Origin: Torreya grandis
Lineage: Eukaryota > Streptophyta > Pinopsida > Cupressales > Taxaceae
Direction: 5' to 3'
Assembly: GCA_037957365.1 (NCBI GenBank)
Contig: JARHVA010000122.1
Span: 5,981,501 to 6,045,500, forward strand
DNA length: 64,000 nt
Shown here in pieces: positions 9,323 to 20,509 of the stretch. Under the pieces are notes generated by a model. It was not told the origin of the DNA. It did not search any database and worked only from the letters and a program-made list of their open reading frames with translations. The translations under genes and the position numbers were made by a program. Every line of letters starts with the position of its first letter. Position 1 is the stretch's first letter.

Positions 9323-11125
9323 ACAGTCAATACGGTCTCGCCATTCATTTCCAACCAACCTCAAGAGGTGAGTCCATCCATCAGTCCATCACATGTGGAT
9401 GAACCTCTTTCTCTGGTTAGTTCTCCGTCAACCTCTCTCATCTTGGAGGACGCCTCGACCTTACCAGCACCACCGGTTTCACCATCCTCCTTCTTGCTGC
9501 CCATGGAGGACCCAACCTTTCCTACTCCTCGACCATAAGTGGAGAGCACAATCATCCCTGCCCTTTACCCGCTTGAGGAGCTTCATTCTCTAGTTTCTTC
9601 TCCACCCAGGGAAGAACCTGCCTCTCCCTCATCTCCAACCAAGGACGAATCTGTCATGACTTCATCATGCCTTGGGGCCGAAACTACCACACCTTCGGTC
9701 CCACAATCGTCAACATCTTCTCAAGAACCCAAATCTTAGCCAACATCTTCTCAGCCATTTTCTCGACTAGTGGAGAAACTCAAACTTCTCCCTTCTAGGA
9801 AAGTGGAGCATCAGGGATTGTGGGAGCATCTCACAGCTCTTCAACATGCCCGTGCCCTCTCATCTCATGCTGCTAATCCTCCCATGGCAGAACCTCCCAA
9901 GACTATCAACAAAAATCAGACTTCCACTGCTAGACCGTCTACATCTCCATCAATCACATCAAAACCAAAACCTTCATCTACCCCGCCTAAACCAATCAAG
10001 TCACTCGGCGTTCGCCCTATTTCTACCCTCACTCACCCGCAAGTGAAGGTGGACCTAGACCAGACTTTGACCAAAAGTAGTCTTCAACCCAAATCACAGA
10101 AGACTGCCAAACCATAGAGGCGAACGCCTCCTCCCCCATCACCATTACCCTCCATTTTGGGCCCTCATCCTTCGACCTTGCCCAGAGTCCTTCCCACTTC
10201 GACTTCTAATCAAAACCGGTTGCCTCCTTTGCTTTCTTTGCCTATTGCTAGCCTACCCCCTCCCAAAAGGGTGGTACCTCTCATGAAGAATGTATCGTCT
10301 CCGCCTGTCACCACACCATCAACTCAGAAGGTGGTACGGAAACCTCCTCCAACTTTGCCCAAGCAAAAGTCACAGACATCGCATACATCAACAAGCACAA
10401 ACCCTTTAGAGGGCTCATACTCTTTGATCTTGCATTGACTTTTGCAGACTTCCAGCATAACTCTTCCACCCATTAGGCCCTTCCAACCTCTCGGGTCTAA
10501 GCCCTCCTAGTTCGATGACACGAAGATTTGCTTATACCATCGTACACTAGGACACGATACCGAGACTTGTTGTGCCCTCAAGGCTATCATTCACCGCTAT
10601 CTAGAGAAAGACACTCTTCTCTTTGAGGAAACTCTCGACTAACCCCTGACTCCTCATAACCCTCCAACCTCTTCAAACCCATCAACATCTCATCAACAGG
10701 TTACAACCCATTTATCTCCTTCACCTCCTATCTTTGAAATCAATGCCATTCACATCACCACTAGGTCACAAAAGGACAAGGCAAAAGAAAAAGCTGCCAT
10801 TCCTTAGACCTACCCTTTCATCAATCCACCTCAACCGCCCAAGCCTAAGATTTCTATCCTTGGCGCACCTCAACCCTCCTCTTCTTCTTCTTCTTCTTCT
10901 AGACCAATCCACGACTCTATGTTGAAACAACTTCACCAGACGCCTGTGAATATGTCCCTTTATGACCTCATCCAAACCTCGCCTCAACATCGTCAAGCCC
11001 TCATCCAAGCCCTACAGACAGTGGAGGTCTAACCCGAGGACCCCCAACCACTTGCTGCCCTTGTCCACTCTTTAGCCCCTGTTGCCTCTATCACATTCAG
11101 TGATTCTGAGATTCCCACATCTAAC
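9323..11125 (+). pseudogene. T3 gag-PR linker with second CHHC knuckle
   Basis: The frame of gag continues but is cut by at least eight stops (for example near 9,536, 9,737, 10,115, 10,436, 10,508, 10,640 and 11,030). The sequence is rich in Pro, Ser, Thr and Lys. A second knuckle of the form C-x2-H-x5-H-x4-C lies at 10,529-10,570 after an FDDTKI lead, followed by CCALKAII. Near the end a KPKISILG motif and SLYDLIQTSP precede the protease. This region likely tethers nucleocapsid-type RNA-binding modules to the polyprotein; that role is inferred from the knuckles. Confidence 0.75.
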
Positions 11126-11704
11126 ATGGAAGATCAAGATGCCGCCCTCTTCATCACTACCTATGTCAATCAAACACACATTAAATGCATTATGATCGAT
11201 GGAGGTGCCAGCATCAACATTATCTCCACCCATGCCTTTGATCAGTTGGCTCTTCCCAAGAATTGCGTCTCCAAAACTGACGCAATCTTGTGCTCCTTTA
11301 ATGACACCACTGCCACGACCATTGGCACAATCATCCTTCACATTCACATTGGTCCACGCACAGTCTCAGAGCTCTTCTACATCATCGAAGGAGAGTTTTA
11401 ATACAACATGTTATTGGGCCAACCCTGGATCTGTGCCATGGCCTGTGTCCCCTCCACCCTACACCATTGTGTGAAATTTGAGCACAATGGACAAGTCCAC
11501 ACCATTCCTACTGACCCTTCACCCTTAAAAACTTGCAACACCACCTACCATCCAAATGACATCCTCATTCCTATCAAGCCATCAATCCCGACACCTCCTC
11601 CATCTGCGAAAGCTTCAACGAGTTCACAACAGGCGATCGCCCTCACACCTCCCCTTCAAGTGATGACCACAGACCCCATGGAAGACATCTTCTAAAGACT
11701 TTCA
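11126..11704 (+). pseudogene. T3 aspartic protease (PR)
   Basis: The retropepsin active-site triad region is MIDGGAS (Asp kept), followed by a conserved NMLLGQPWI block near 11,405-11,430. Tat proteases carry DGG or DSG here. PR cuts the gag-pol polyprotein. An in-frame TAA at 11,399-11,401 separates the two halves and another at 11,693-11,695 follows; both fit CAA to TAA. It is in the same frame as gag and RT. Confidence 0.85.
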
Positions 11705-12538
11705 TTGGGAGAGTATCGCTTGCTGACCTTAGACATGTTCCAAACTCCACAAGAGTATGGACGCCTTCATCATAGCCCCAGTTACGACCATAGGATCGGG
11801 ATGATCATACCTTATGGTCCTCCTCACCTCCGAACCAACCTCGTCTATGGGGGGCTTAATCAAGCTCCTACTGATGGTAATCCTCTTTCTTCACCTCAAC
11901 CTTTCACATCAGACTTTTCATTTCTTGGCAACCCCACCTTTGCACACACTTACCTTTATAGGTGTGCATGGAAGGGTTTTGGTTTCGGACGCTATGAGCA
12001 GGGCTCCCATCAGCCTATCAAACCGCTCAATGATGACGATGCCAAGAAACGGTATGACCTGGGATATCACAACCCCACTCAAGACCCTATAGACCTTTGT
12101 CCTAAACCAACCATTGACCAATCTCCTCCACACTCGCCTATTCTTCCCCCTTCACCTACGGAGTCAGTGGTTTCCATTCCTCCTAGTTTTTTTTGCATAA
12201 ACACCATCTACCTGGAAGCCTTGACTTATCAGTTCAATGGGGTGTCCAAGTCTCTCCCTCTCATTTTTCCCAGCATGATCGAAGATGAGTCGGCAACCAT
12301 TCACACTATCCATTGCGTTGATGATGAAGCCATTCTTTCTTACATGGGTGCTGATGATTCTTTCATCCAGCGCTCCCTCCCTTCTGAGACCCAGGTTATG
12401 TTAAATGAATCAACCATTGACATCAACCTTCCTTCTGCCGATGTTCCTTATGTCTTAAAGATTGGCCAATCTTTAGATGCTCAAGAGCAGCTTGACTATA
12501 CCCAGTTCCTCTCTAACCATAGCAAGGCCTTTGCCTAG
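11705..12538 (+). pseudogene. T3 PR-RT linker
   Basis: 277 codons are open, ending at TAG 12,536-12,538 (probably TGG to TAG before TYSDMPG). There is no named domain, but the tail (residues about 230-277) resembles the segment that leads into Tat reverse transcriptase, where the next conserved words are DMPG and KPIRQ. The middle is rich in Pro and Ser. It is in frame with PR and RT. Confidence 0.7.
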
Positions 12539-13303
12539 ACTTACAGTGACATGCCTGGCATCAACCCCACCATCGCTACCCATAACATTGTCACCAAACC
12601 AGAGGCTAAGCCTATCAGGCAAAAGCTTTGAAAGATGCATCCTCGCATTGCCCTCCTTGTCAAAGAGGAGCTTCAGTGCCTCCTTTCTGTCTCCTTCATC
12701 CAGCCCATCGATTATCCACAATGGGTCTCTAACATCGTCCCAGTCACCAAGGCAACTGGGGGGATCTGGATTTGCATGGATTATCACGACCTTAACTTAG
12801 CTTGTCCCAAAGATGACTTTCCTCTTCCTAACATTGACCAACTTGTTGATCTTATGGCCAGCCATGAGATGATATCTCTCATGGATGGGTTTTCAGGATA
12901 TAATCAAATCCTAATCACTCCAGAAGATCAGCACAAGACCACTTTTATTACCCCATGGGGGACTTTCTGCTATCGAGTCATGCCTTTTGGCTTGAAGAAC
13001 GCAGGTGCCACTTATCAGCGTGCCATGACCTACATTTTCCATGATCTCCTCCACAAAATCATGGAGGACTATGTAGATGACCTGCTCGGCAAGTCCAAGC
13101 TTCATCGTGACCATCTGACCATTCTCAAGATCATCTTTTCTCATCTTCTTCAGTACAATGTTCATCTTAACCCCAATAAATGTGTCTTTGGGGTCCTCTC
13201 TAGTAAGCTTCTCAGCTTCATCGTTTCCTTCCATGGCATCGAGATAGATCCCGCTAAGATTCACGCTATCCTCGAAATGCCACCCCCGACCAATCTCAAG
13301 TAG
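12539..13303 (+). pseudogene. T3 reverse transcriptase (RT)
   Basis: This copies element RNA into DNA. Motifs in order are KPIRQ, a TGA stop at 12,629 (CGA to TGA), VSNIVPV with GIWICMDYHDLN, CPKDDFPLP, SLMDGFSGYNQI, WGTFCYRVMPFGLKNAGATYQR, and the catalytic YVDD at 13,070-13,081, which is intact. A TAG at 13,301-13,303 closes the open part (CAG to TAG, before LRSLQGKL). The fold is close to complete apart from nonsense changes, and it is clearly gypsy type. Confidence 0.95.
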
Positions 13304-13860
13304 CTTCGTAGTTTGCAAGGGAAGCTCCAGTCCATTCACCATTTCATCTCGCAGCTTTCTGACCACTACCAACCTTTTCATCATCTTCTTAAGAAGGACA
13401 TCTCCTTTACATGGGATAAGGATTGTCAAGAGGCTTTTGAAGCCCTTAGATGCTATCTGGTCTCTCCACCAGTCCTCATTCCACCTAAAGATGATCAACC
13501 ATTCTACCTTTATATCTTAGCCACTAATCATTCGTTAGGTGCCATGATCGCGCACCGAGATGAGCATCACCATGAGCAAGCAGTCTATTATATCAGCCGA
13601 ACACTGGTCGACTATGAAACTCGATATACTCATATCGAGAAACTCTGTTTGGCGTTAGTCTTTGCCACTACCAAGCTCCGCCACTATCTTCTTAATCACA
13701 AGACCTTTGTCATCACCCACACCGACCCTCTCAAGTATATGCACTCCAAGCCATATCAGAATCAATGTATGGCTCAGTGGCTCATGCTGCTCGCTGAGTT
13801 TGATCTTGAATTCATCTAGAAAAAATCTATCAAGGGGCAAACCATCACTGTCAACTAGCA
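13304..13860 (+). pseudogene. T3 gypsy-type RNase H (RNH)
   Basis: This continues the RT frame and should degrade RNA in RNA:DNA hybrids. Visible are the connection segment (KKDISFTW, EAFEALR) and then the RNase H core. The first catalytic Asp has become Asn (codon 13,526-13,528, G to A), while the Glu in HIEKLCLALV and the Asp in THTDPLKYM remain. Stops lie at 13,817-13,819 and near 13,855. A frameshift near 13,857 moves the frame before aRNH. Confidence 0.88.
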
Positions 13861-14517
13861 GATGCCCCTCTTCTTGACAGTCAACCTTCACAGTGTGAGT
13901 TTCCTGACGAGTCTATCGCTCCACTTTCCACCAATGACACCATCTATCAGATGACTATGTTTTTTGATGGCTCCAAATGTCAACTCAGTGGGGGTGCTGG
14001 GGTCATTCTCATCCCACTCGAAGGGGAGCCCATGCCTCTATCTTTTAAGCTCGACTTTGATTATATTAATAATATGGCCGAGTAAGAGGCCTTAATTTTG
14101 GGACTTCAGACCGCCCTCTCTCTCAACATCAAGTCCATCAACATCTTCGGTGACTCGCAGTTCATCGTCAATCAGGTCAACGGTTCATACCTCTATAAAA
14201 ATGAAATTTTGCAAAAGTACAAAAACCGTGTTGACATTCTCCTTGCATCTTTCGACCATTACCTCTTGCAGACTGTTCCTCGATCCATGAATAAGTTTGC
14301 TGACACCATGGCTTCTCTCACTTCACATATCCCATCTTTCTCATTTGCATCCAGACTTTTTGTCATGGTGCATCGTGTGCCATTGCCTTCATATATCTGT
14401 CTTCACATTAATCATGTCAACACTATAGATCCTAGCCCACGAGATGCTTGGTATAAGCAACTTGTGGACTTCTTATCTTTTTATGTCATTCCTCCCAACC
14501 TCTCTAGTAATGTGTGA
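13861..14517 (+). pseudogene. T3 second, archaeal-type RNase H (aRNH)
   Basis: After the frameshift the sequence reads MTMFFDGSK, GGAGVILI, AE-stop-EALILGL (stop 14,083-14,085), FGDSQFIVNQV and NKFADTMASL. These are the four acidic positions of an RNase H1-like fold, all kept. A second RNase H between RNH and INT is the hallmark of one Tat layout. The open 139 codons at 14,098-14,517 end at TGA (CGA to TGA). This domain is thought to add to or replace the weakened gypsy RNase H. Confidence 0.9.
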
Positions 14518-15720
14518 CGAGATTTTATCAAGCGTATCGATTGATATACCATGCTAGGGGGTCTTCTCTATAAGCGAGGCTTCGACGGCCTCCTTCGCTG
14601 TCTCACCTCCACTGAAGCATCTCAAGCCATTAAGCAAGTCCATGATGGGATTTGTGGTAGACATTTTAGTGGGAATTTGGTTGCCAAGCACATCCTTCGT
14701 CTGGGCTATTATTGGCCTACCCTTCATCAAGACTGTAGTGACTATGTTCGGTGTTGCATCAAGTGTCAACAACACTCTAACTTGCTTCATCTTCCTAGTC
14801 ACGCCTTACAAATCACTCAGGATTTTTGGCCTTTTTCTCAGTGGGGTTTAGATCTCATCGGTGAGATTAACCCTCATTCTTCTCTTCGTCATCAATCCAT
14901 TATCACAGCCATTGAATATTTCACCAAGTGGGTGGAAGCCATTCCTCTCATCTCCACAAAAGCTGACAAGATCGTCGACTTCATCAACACCCATATCATA
15001 TATCATTTCAGTGTCCCTCATAAGATCATCACCGATAATGGCAAGTCCTTCAAAAACAAGACTGTCCAAAAGCTATACGACTCATTTGGCATCAAGCTCA
15101 ATTTCTCTTCGCCTTACTACCCATAAGCAAATGGGTAGGCCAAGGCTTCCAACAAAATTCTCACCAAAATTCTCATGAAGGTGGTCAGTGACACTGGAAG
15201 GGACTGGCACATTCACATTCCCTTTGCTTTGTGGGCCTATCGCACTAGCAGCCAAACCTCTACGGGTGTTACCCCTTTCTCTCTCATGTACAGAACAGAG
15301 GCTGTCCTACCTCTCAAAGTACAAATTCTGTCTCTCCACATTTCTCTACATGACATCCTTTCCAACGATGACTTTCATCAAGATCGCTTAGCTCAACTAG
15401 AGTTACTTGATGAGCGCCCTCTTGCTGCTCTTAATCATCTCCATGTCTATCAACATCGCATCAAGCGCGCCTATGACAAAAATCTACAAGAACAAGATTT
15501 CAACATCGGAGACCTCGTCCTCAAAGAGAATCAACACGTGACCAATATGGAGTGAGTTAAACGAGGCAAGTTTGCTCCTAATTGGCGTAGACCTTTCATT
15601 ATCATGCATAAGTATGGATCAGGGACTTATCGTCTATCCTCTCTTGATGGATGACCAGAACCTGAGCCTCTTAATGCATTGCATCTGCGACCGTTCTACT
15701 GCTAGTCGAGTACTCGTCCA
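14518..15720 (+). pseudogene. T3 integrase (INT)
   Basis: This joins element DNA to the chromosome. The HHCC zinc region (VHDGICGRHF ... CCIKCQQ) spans about 14,638-14,770. The core has Asp in GLDLIGE (14,851-14,853) and Asp in ITDNGKSF (15,034-15,036). The third acid, expected 35 residues on, is AAG (Lys) at 15,142-15,144 instead of Glu, so catalysis is lost. Stops occur at 14,515, 14,542, 15,124, 15,136 and 15,553. The C-terminal part (GDLVLKENQ, GKFAPNWRRPF) runs to about 15,700. There is no chromodomain. Confidence 0.93.
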
Positions 15721-15954
15721 CTTGACACTTAACTTGAGCTCATCCCTTGAGCAATCCCCATCCTCTTAGTCCTAATTCCTTTTATCCCTATTCCTCTTAA
15801 CAATTACTCTATAACCCTTTTATGATGTATGGATGCTTTGTCCTAATAAAAGGGAGCCCTTGACCTTCTATAATCTTGTCCATGACTTACATTTCTATAA
15901 AAACAAATCAAGATGTCAAAATATCTATGATCACCATATCACTATCAAATTAAA

Positions 15955-16205
15955 AAGGCAGACTGCTCCCTTGAAGGATAGCTGTACTATCATTGCTGTA
16001 ATAAATAGACTGCTCCCTCGAAGGATAGCTATTCAAAAGCCCTTATATTAAACAAAATTCTAGACCACTCCCTCGAAGATGGCTATGACTAACTCTGGCA
16101 ATAAACAACACTATCTTAGAAGCTTCCCGCATTGATCAGCTTCACAACTGACCACCAAGCAAATGACATCTCTATGTAGGCTTCCTGCATTGATCAGTCT
16201 GCACC
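15955..16205 (+). repeat. Short repeats in T3 3' UTR
   Basis: Three copies of 'gactgctccctcgaaggatagct' and variants (about 15,959, 16,008 and 16,062) are followed by two copies of 'cttcctgcattgatcag' (about 16,122 and 16,180). The same arrangement in T2 at 3,600-3,860 shows that the repeats predate the split of the two elements. Confidence 0.65.
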
Positions 16206-16898
16206 AAAAAAATAAATAAAAATAAAAATAAATGAGTCATGGACTTGACTTATAGTTGTCTTAGGGTCTCCTATAAAAAGGGGCAAAGTTGTCTCTACTC
16301 TTACAATGGGTTACCCTATTTCCTCCTCCTATCACCTGCTCAAGGGACTTCGAGCTCACTTTAATGTCCAAGTGATTCGATTATCGTTCTAACACAACAT
16401 CTGGTCAACGACATCATGCATGAATGGGGCTCTTAGTTCTAATAATCCCTATCTATGTTGTCATTTTGGTCCTTGTCAATGAAAGAGCAATATGCTTTTC
16501 ACTTCTTCTGCATTTTGGTCACATTCACCTTCATCACTTGTCAAACCTAATCAACTCAACTCAACTCTCTTTTTCAGGCCACTCCCATAGCCTATTCACA
16601 CTAGTTTCTCTAGACACCAATATACATGGAAACTATCGACCAGACGTAATTTATGTTAAGCATAAACCAATACTTGCTGATGCATAAATAGACCTCAATT
16701 CATTTTTAACATACATCCATCATGACTATGGAAAATTGCTAGGGATGAAAGACCCCTTGACCAATGTTACAGAATACACCATTAAACAATATGGAAAAGG
16801 CTGCAACATCATCTCTTCTCCTTCATCATCTCATCATGACCAAGACCTATCTATCAACCATTTTGACCACCTGTCTACCACTCAGACCCTTTGTCGAA

Positions 16899-16936
16899 CT
16901 ACATTGGTCTGAGGCCCTACGACCAGGGCTATGTAG
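16899..16936 (+). other. 3' UTR hairpin, T3 copy 1
   Basis: The outer stem is CTACAT (16,899-16,904) with ATGTAG (16,931-16,936). The inner stem is GCCCT (16,914-16,918) with AGGGC (16,925-16,929), with a six-base loop. It is followed by GCAGCAC. Confidence 0.65.
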
Positions 16937-17094
16937 GCAGCACTCGGACGATACGACATCATCTAGGGTTAGCTCGACCACCCTTGTTTGTTCATCTCTC
17001 TGATGGACAAACCTTCTTTCCTTGTTTTTACCATGACCTTGCCCTCAACCAAGACCAATTCCATCACTTTAACCCTTCCTCCCTTTGGGGAAAA

Positions 17095-17132
17095 CTACAT
17101 TGGCCTGAGGCCCTAAGACCAGGGCTATGTAG
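17095..17132 (+). other. 3' UTR hairpin, T3 copy 2
   Basis: It has the same two stems as copy 1: CTACAT 17,095-17,100 with ATGTAG 17,127-17,132, and GCCCT 17,110-17,114 with AGGGC 17,121-17,125. The loop differs in sequence. It lies 196 bp after copy 1. Confidence 0.65.
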
Positions 17133-17834
17133 GCAGCACTTAGTTGACATGGGGTCATCTGAGGTTAGCTTGGCCACATCCTTTCGTCCATTCCTCCACC
17201 TCGACCAATGACCATTGGAGATCATGCCTATCTCCTCCGACCTCGACCACTTCCAAGACAATGTTGCCTTGGTTGTTTTTGCATGTATGCTACCTCATGA
17301 CTGGTTAGCAGAATTGTGCGTAGACTATTTTTGGACCCTCACAAGTATAGGATCGCAAGCTGGTTGATCCACACTATTTGTGACTTTTTCATGTTTCAAG
17401 GAGCACTTCCTACACCTAGGATACCTGGAACATGACGACCATTTGGAGCTTTAGCTTAGATTGAATAACCTAATCAGCAGATGACTAAATGCTGGGGCCC
17501 GATTCCTTCAATTTTGGCACTCCTTGACCCTTGACCTATGACACTTTGACCTGACCATCTTGTGAAGTGGTATGCGCACAATCATGAATTTTGCAGCATT
17601 CACCCTCACCCCTTTTTCATCCACTCTTTGTCAAATCAGCACTCAATTCTCGGTTCCCTTCCCTCGACTCCTACTTTGAGGGGGAATACCTCATCCATCA
17701 TCGGGGAAACCAACCTCTTCCTATTTTTGTCTTGCAATTCACTTGAACAACCAACAAGATGAAATCCCTTATCCACACCTGGGGCAATCACTCCTATTTT
17801 TGTCTTGCAGTTTGTCCAAAATAACCAACAAGAC

Positions 17835-17847
17835 AAAAAGGGGCAAA
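17835..17847 (+). promoter_or_regulatory. T3 polypurine tract
   Basis: AAAAAGGGGCAAA touches the 3' LTR start and is identical to the T2 tract at 1,942-1,954 (minus strand). Confidence 0.9.
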
Positions 17848-19216
17848 TGCAGACACCAAAATCGTGTCGATTCCCCTGGTCTCCCTCATGTTATTCTCCC
17901 TCACCTATTTAACCCCTGTCGACCACTTTCCCACTAGTCTTGACCTTGGCAGCATGTCAAAATGAGTAGAAGGCTAAAAGTTAGTCTCTACCCCCATTCT
18001 GCATCTGCCGACCACGGTCACCACCTGATCGACGTCGCCGACGCCGGTCACTTCTCAGCCGACGTCGGTGGTCCTACCAGCATCAGTTCTCCTTAGCATT
18101 GCGTTCTCAACCCGAACGCAGGAACCGTTATTCCGTTACCCCTTATCCATGCGGTTGCCAATCCATTTTCACGATCGGTTATCGAACCGTCCTTCGATCA
18201 ATCAGCAAAACCATGAACCTCTGGCAATCAATGGATTCATTGATTATTCAACCAACTAGTTCATTCATTCAACCAACTCTGGTGATCAATCAACTCTGGT
18301 GATCAACCATTTTCTTGCATCTAATCAATCTGTGATCAATCTTTTGTGTCTCTCTCTCCAGTACAGGAATCCTGCTTCGGTCATCTTGCAACACATCGAT
18401 GACTTCAATCATGTCTTTTATCGTACTTGCAGTGTGTAACAGGTAAGTATCTCTCTCTGTGTTTTTGTTTCTCTTTGGTTGTTATTTATTTATTACTGAT
18501 ATCACCCCTATTTTAGATTTAGACTATAAACCTGACCTGACTTCCTCCTTTACACCTCTGTCCACTATCCCTTGACTACACAATTTGTAACTCTGCTCAG
18601 ACTTCCTGCATAAAACCCCAAACAAAACAACAGACCTTTCTGTAAAGCCTAAGACCCTGTCCCGACTCTAAGACCTTGTCTCGACCCTACCAGACCTGAC
18701 CGAACCCGACCAGACTCGACCAGACCTGTCCAATAACTGCTGCCTCAACTGATGCCGGTCATTAACCTGACCGACGCCGGCACTTTAACCGACGTCGGCA
18801 CCCTTTCCTGACTGACACCGACACAGAGATCGACATCGGTGACTGTGCAGAATAGTTTGCTGAATATCAGGTACGCATTTTATTTTTCATCTTTTATTTG
18901 CTTTCATTCTGTCTTTTCATTATTTCCATTTCTATCAAATATTTTTGTTTTTAATTAGTGGGTTGATATCCTTCTAGGAAGTCTTCGTACTTCTGGGATC
19001 AGGCGTTTGCTTGACAACCCACCGTCTCCTCGTCTAATGTTTTTTGTGTTTAGTCTCTTCTTTTTTCCAGGTGTCATTCCTCCACAGCCAAAGAGGAGAA
19101 CCTTCCAACGTCTGATTTTAGTGCGCACGATCATATCCAGGTATCTTCTAGCCTTGACCATCTTTTAGTTTCTTAATTTCTTCTTTGAATGTAGAAAGCA
19201 ATTTAGCGTAGAAACA
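17848..19216 (+). repeat. T3 3' LTR
   Basis: This is 1,369 bp. The first bases are TGCAGACACC (TGTAG in the 5' LTR) and the last GAAACA, followed by ttgag. Donor sites at 18,443 and 18,871 and the acceptor ending at 19,070 match those of the 5' LTR. Short open frames such as 18,955-19,161 are not genes. Confidence 0.95.
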
Positions 19217-19221
19217 TTGAG
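19217..19221. other. Target-site duplication of T3, right copy
   Basis: ttgag is identical to 5,191-5,195. T2 sequence resumes directly after it. Confidence 0.95.
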
Positions 19222-20509
19222 ATCCCAATTTAGGTGATGATGTTTGTGAGGCATGTGATGGTGTCAAAGATTTGGTAAAGGGGTAGTCAAGAGGATCCTT
19301 GATGAGAATGGTATCCCTTTTTTGGTGTTGATGAATGACAGCTTTAAGAGCGCAACAATGCTCAGTGTCATGTCCCGGTGTGTGATGATAGTGACAGAAT
19401 GTAGTGTTATCAAACCAAGATGGTCTTGATCTGAGAGTTGATGAGTGTGAAGGTGAGGAGGTATGGGAAGCATGGGACATTTTGTTGATAATATGGTCAA
19501 GAAGAAGGGTGTCTTTCTCTAAGCATTGGTGAATGACAACCTTGAGGGCACAACAATGCTCAGTGTCAAGTCTCGGTGTGCGATGATATGCACAAACTTC
19601 AATGTCATCAAACTAGGGTAGTTTTGGTCTAAGAGATTGGTATGGTTTAAGAGGTGGAAGACTAATGCGAGAAGACTGCAACAATTGTCGTAATAGCAAG
19701 GCATAAGAACCCACCAATGGGTCTACGTGTTTTGTTGTAGTAGGGGTTGATGACTTTGGTTTTGGAGGCATAGGAGGCATTAGTCATTTTGGAGGAAATA
19801 TATTTTTAATGGGTAAAGGGGATAATGGAGGCAATTTGCCTCTGTGAGGTGTTAGAGTAGGAAGCACTCCTATTAAGGTGGATGGATGTGGGCCCAAAAT
19901 GGAGGGCAATGATGAAGGTGGGGGAGGAATTCTCCGGTGTGGTTTGGTGGCTTTCTTTGGTTTAGTTTGAGGGCCAATATTGTGTGAGGCAAGATTAGAT
20001 ATGGGGTGAATACCAAGAGATTTAATCTCTTTTGGCATGGTGGATGCCTGCATGGGTTTGGGTTCAGATGTGGATGGAGGTGAGTGAGATGTAGTGATCT
20101 CAGGCATAAGGCACGAGAGAACTGTCACTGGGTCTTCCTCGGTCGAAGTGGGTGAAGAGTCAGGGTCTTCTCTTGGTGGAGAAGAAATTGGAGAATGTGA
20201 CTCCTCAAGAGGATAGAGGGCAGGGATGATGGTGCGTATATCATGCTCTTGGGAGCTATCGGCCATGGTCTAGACATTGTTTTGGATAGGAAGATGGTTA
20301 GGAAAAGGTTGCTTTAAGATGTCCATGTTTTGATTAGGCAGTGCGTTCGAGTTATCCAAAACAAGATCTCCCTTATCTATCATGTCTTGGACAATGTTCT
20401 TGAAGGTTCGGCAGTTGTTTATGTCATGGCCTTGGATGCGGTGATAGTGACAGAAGTTGTTTTCCTTGAACCATGTAGGGATAGGTTTTGAAGGGTTAAA
20501 TTGAGGTGG
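19222..20509 (-). pseudogene. T2 gag continuation with three CHHC knuckles
   Basis: Read on the minus strand this continues the frame of the T2 gag after one TGA at 20,510-20,512. Knuckle 1 (FCHYHRIQGHD..NC) is at 20,411-20,452, knuckle 2 (CAYHRTP..DTEHC) at 19,550-19,594, and knuckle 3 (FCHYHHTPGHDTEHC) at 19,355-19,396. Between them lies a Pro/Ser-rich spacer with an open run at 19,784-20,266. Knuckles 2 and 3 share CCALK.VIH and look like a duplicated module; T3 has only one in this place. Only a handful of stops and no frameshift are seen. The segment ends at the T3 insertion and continues at 5,190. Confidence 0.8.

Larger units (their letters stand above)
15721..17834 (+). other. T3 3' untranslated region
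   Basis: About 2.1 kb is non-coding and collinear with T2 1,955-4,190. It holds the short CTCCCT repeats, two large hairpins, and a twofold repeat with 'cctatttttgtcttgca' (17,727-17,745 and 17,792-17,810). Open frames such as 16,424-16,687 are not supported as genes, because differences from T2 do not favour silent sites. Confidence 0.75.
5196..19216 (+). mobile_element. T3, full-length Tat-type gypsy element, plus strand
   Basis: This 14.0-kb element has LTRs 5,196-6,565 and 17,848-19,216, a PBS, a PPT and an exact 5-bp duplication. Domains run gag, linker with CHHC knuckles, PR, RT, RNH, aRNH, INT, then about 2.1 kb of 3' UTR. From about 7,845 to 13,857 gag, PR, RT and RNH share one reading frame. 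One frameshift lies on each side of that span, and more than a dozen in-frame stops are present, most explained by CAA/CAG/CGA to TAA/TAG/TGA. It is dead as it stands. It sits inside the gag-linker frame of T2. Confidence 0.95.

Noticed and set aside
9770..10438. Pro/Ser-rich open frames in T3 considered as host proline-rich proteins
   Set aside because: They are in the same frame as gag and PR and align with the T2 gag linker.
12911..13498. 195-codon minus-strand open frame over the T3 RT
   Set aside because: It lies opposite the clear RT/RNH coding sequence and has no known motif; it is a shadow of the RT frame.
14518..15720. Possible chromodomain at the integrase end
   Set aside because: No chromodomain aromatic cage or motif in T1, T3 or T5; this agrees with the Tat lineage.
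16899..17132. Hairpin pair considered as tRNA or tRNA-like genes
   Set aside because: There is no cloverleaf, no A/B box, and each hairpin is about 38 bp.
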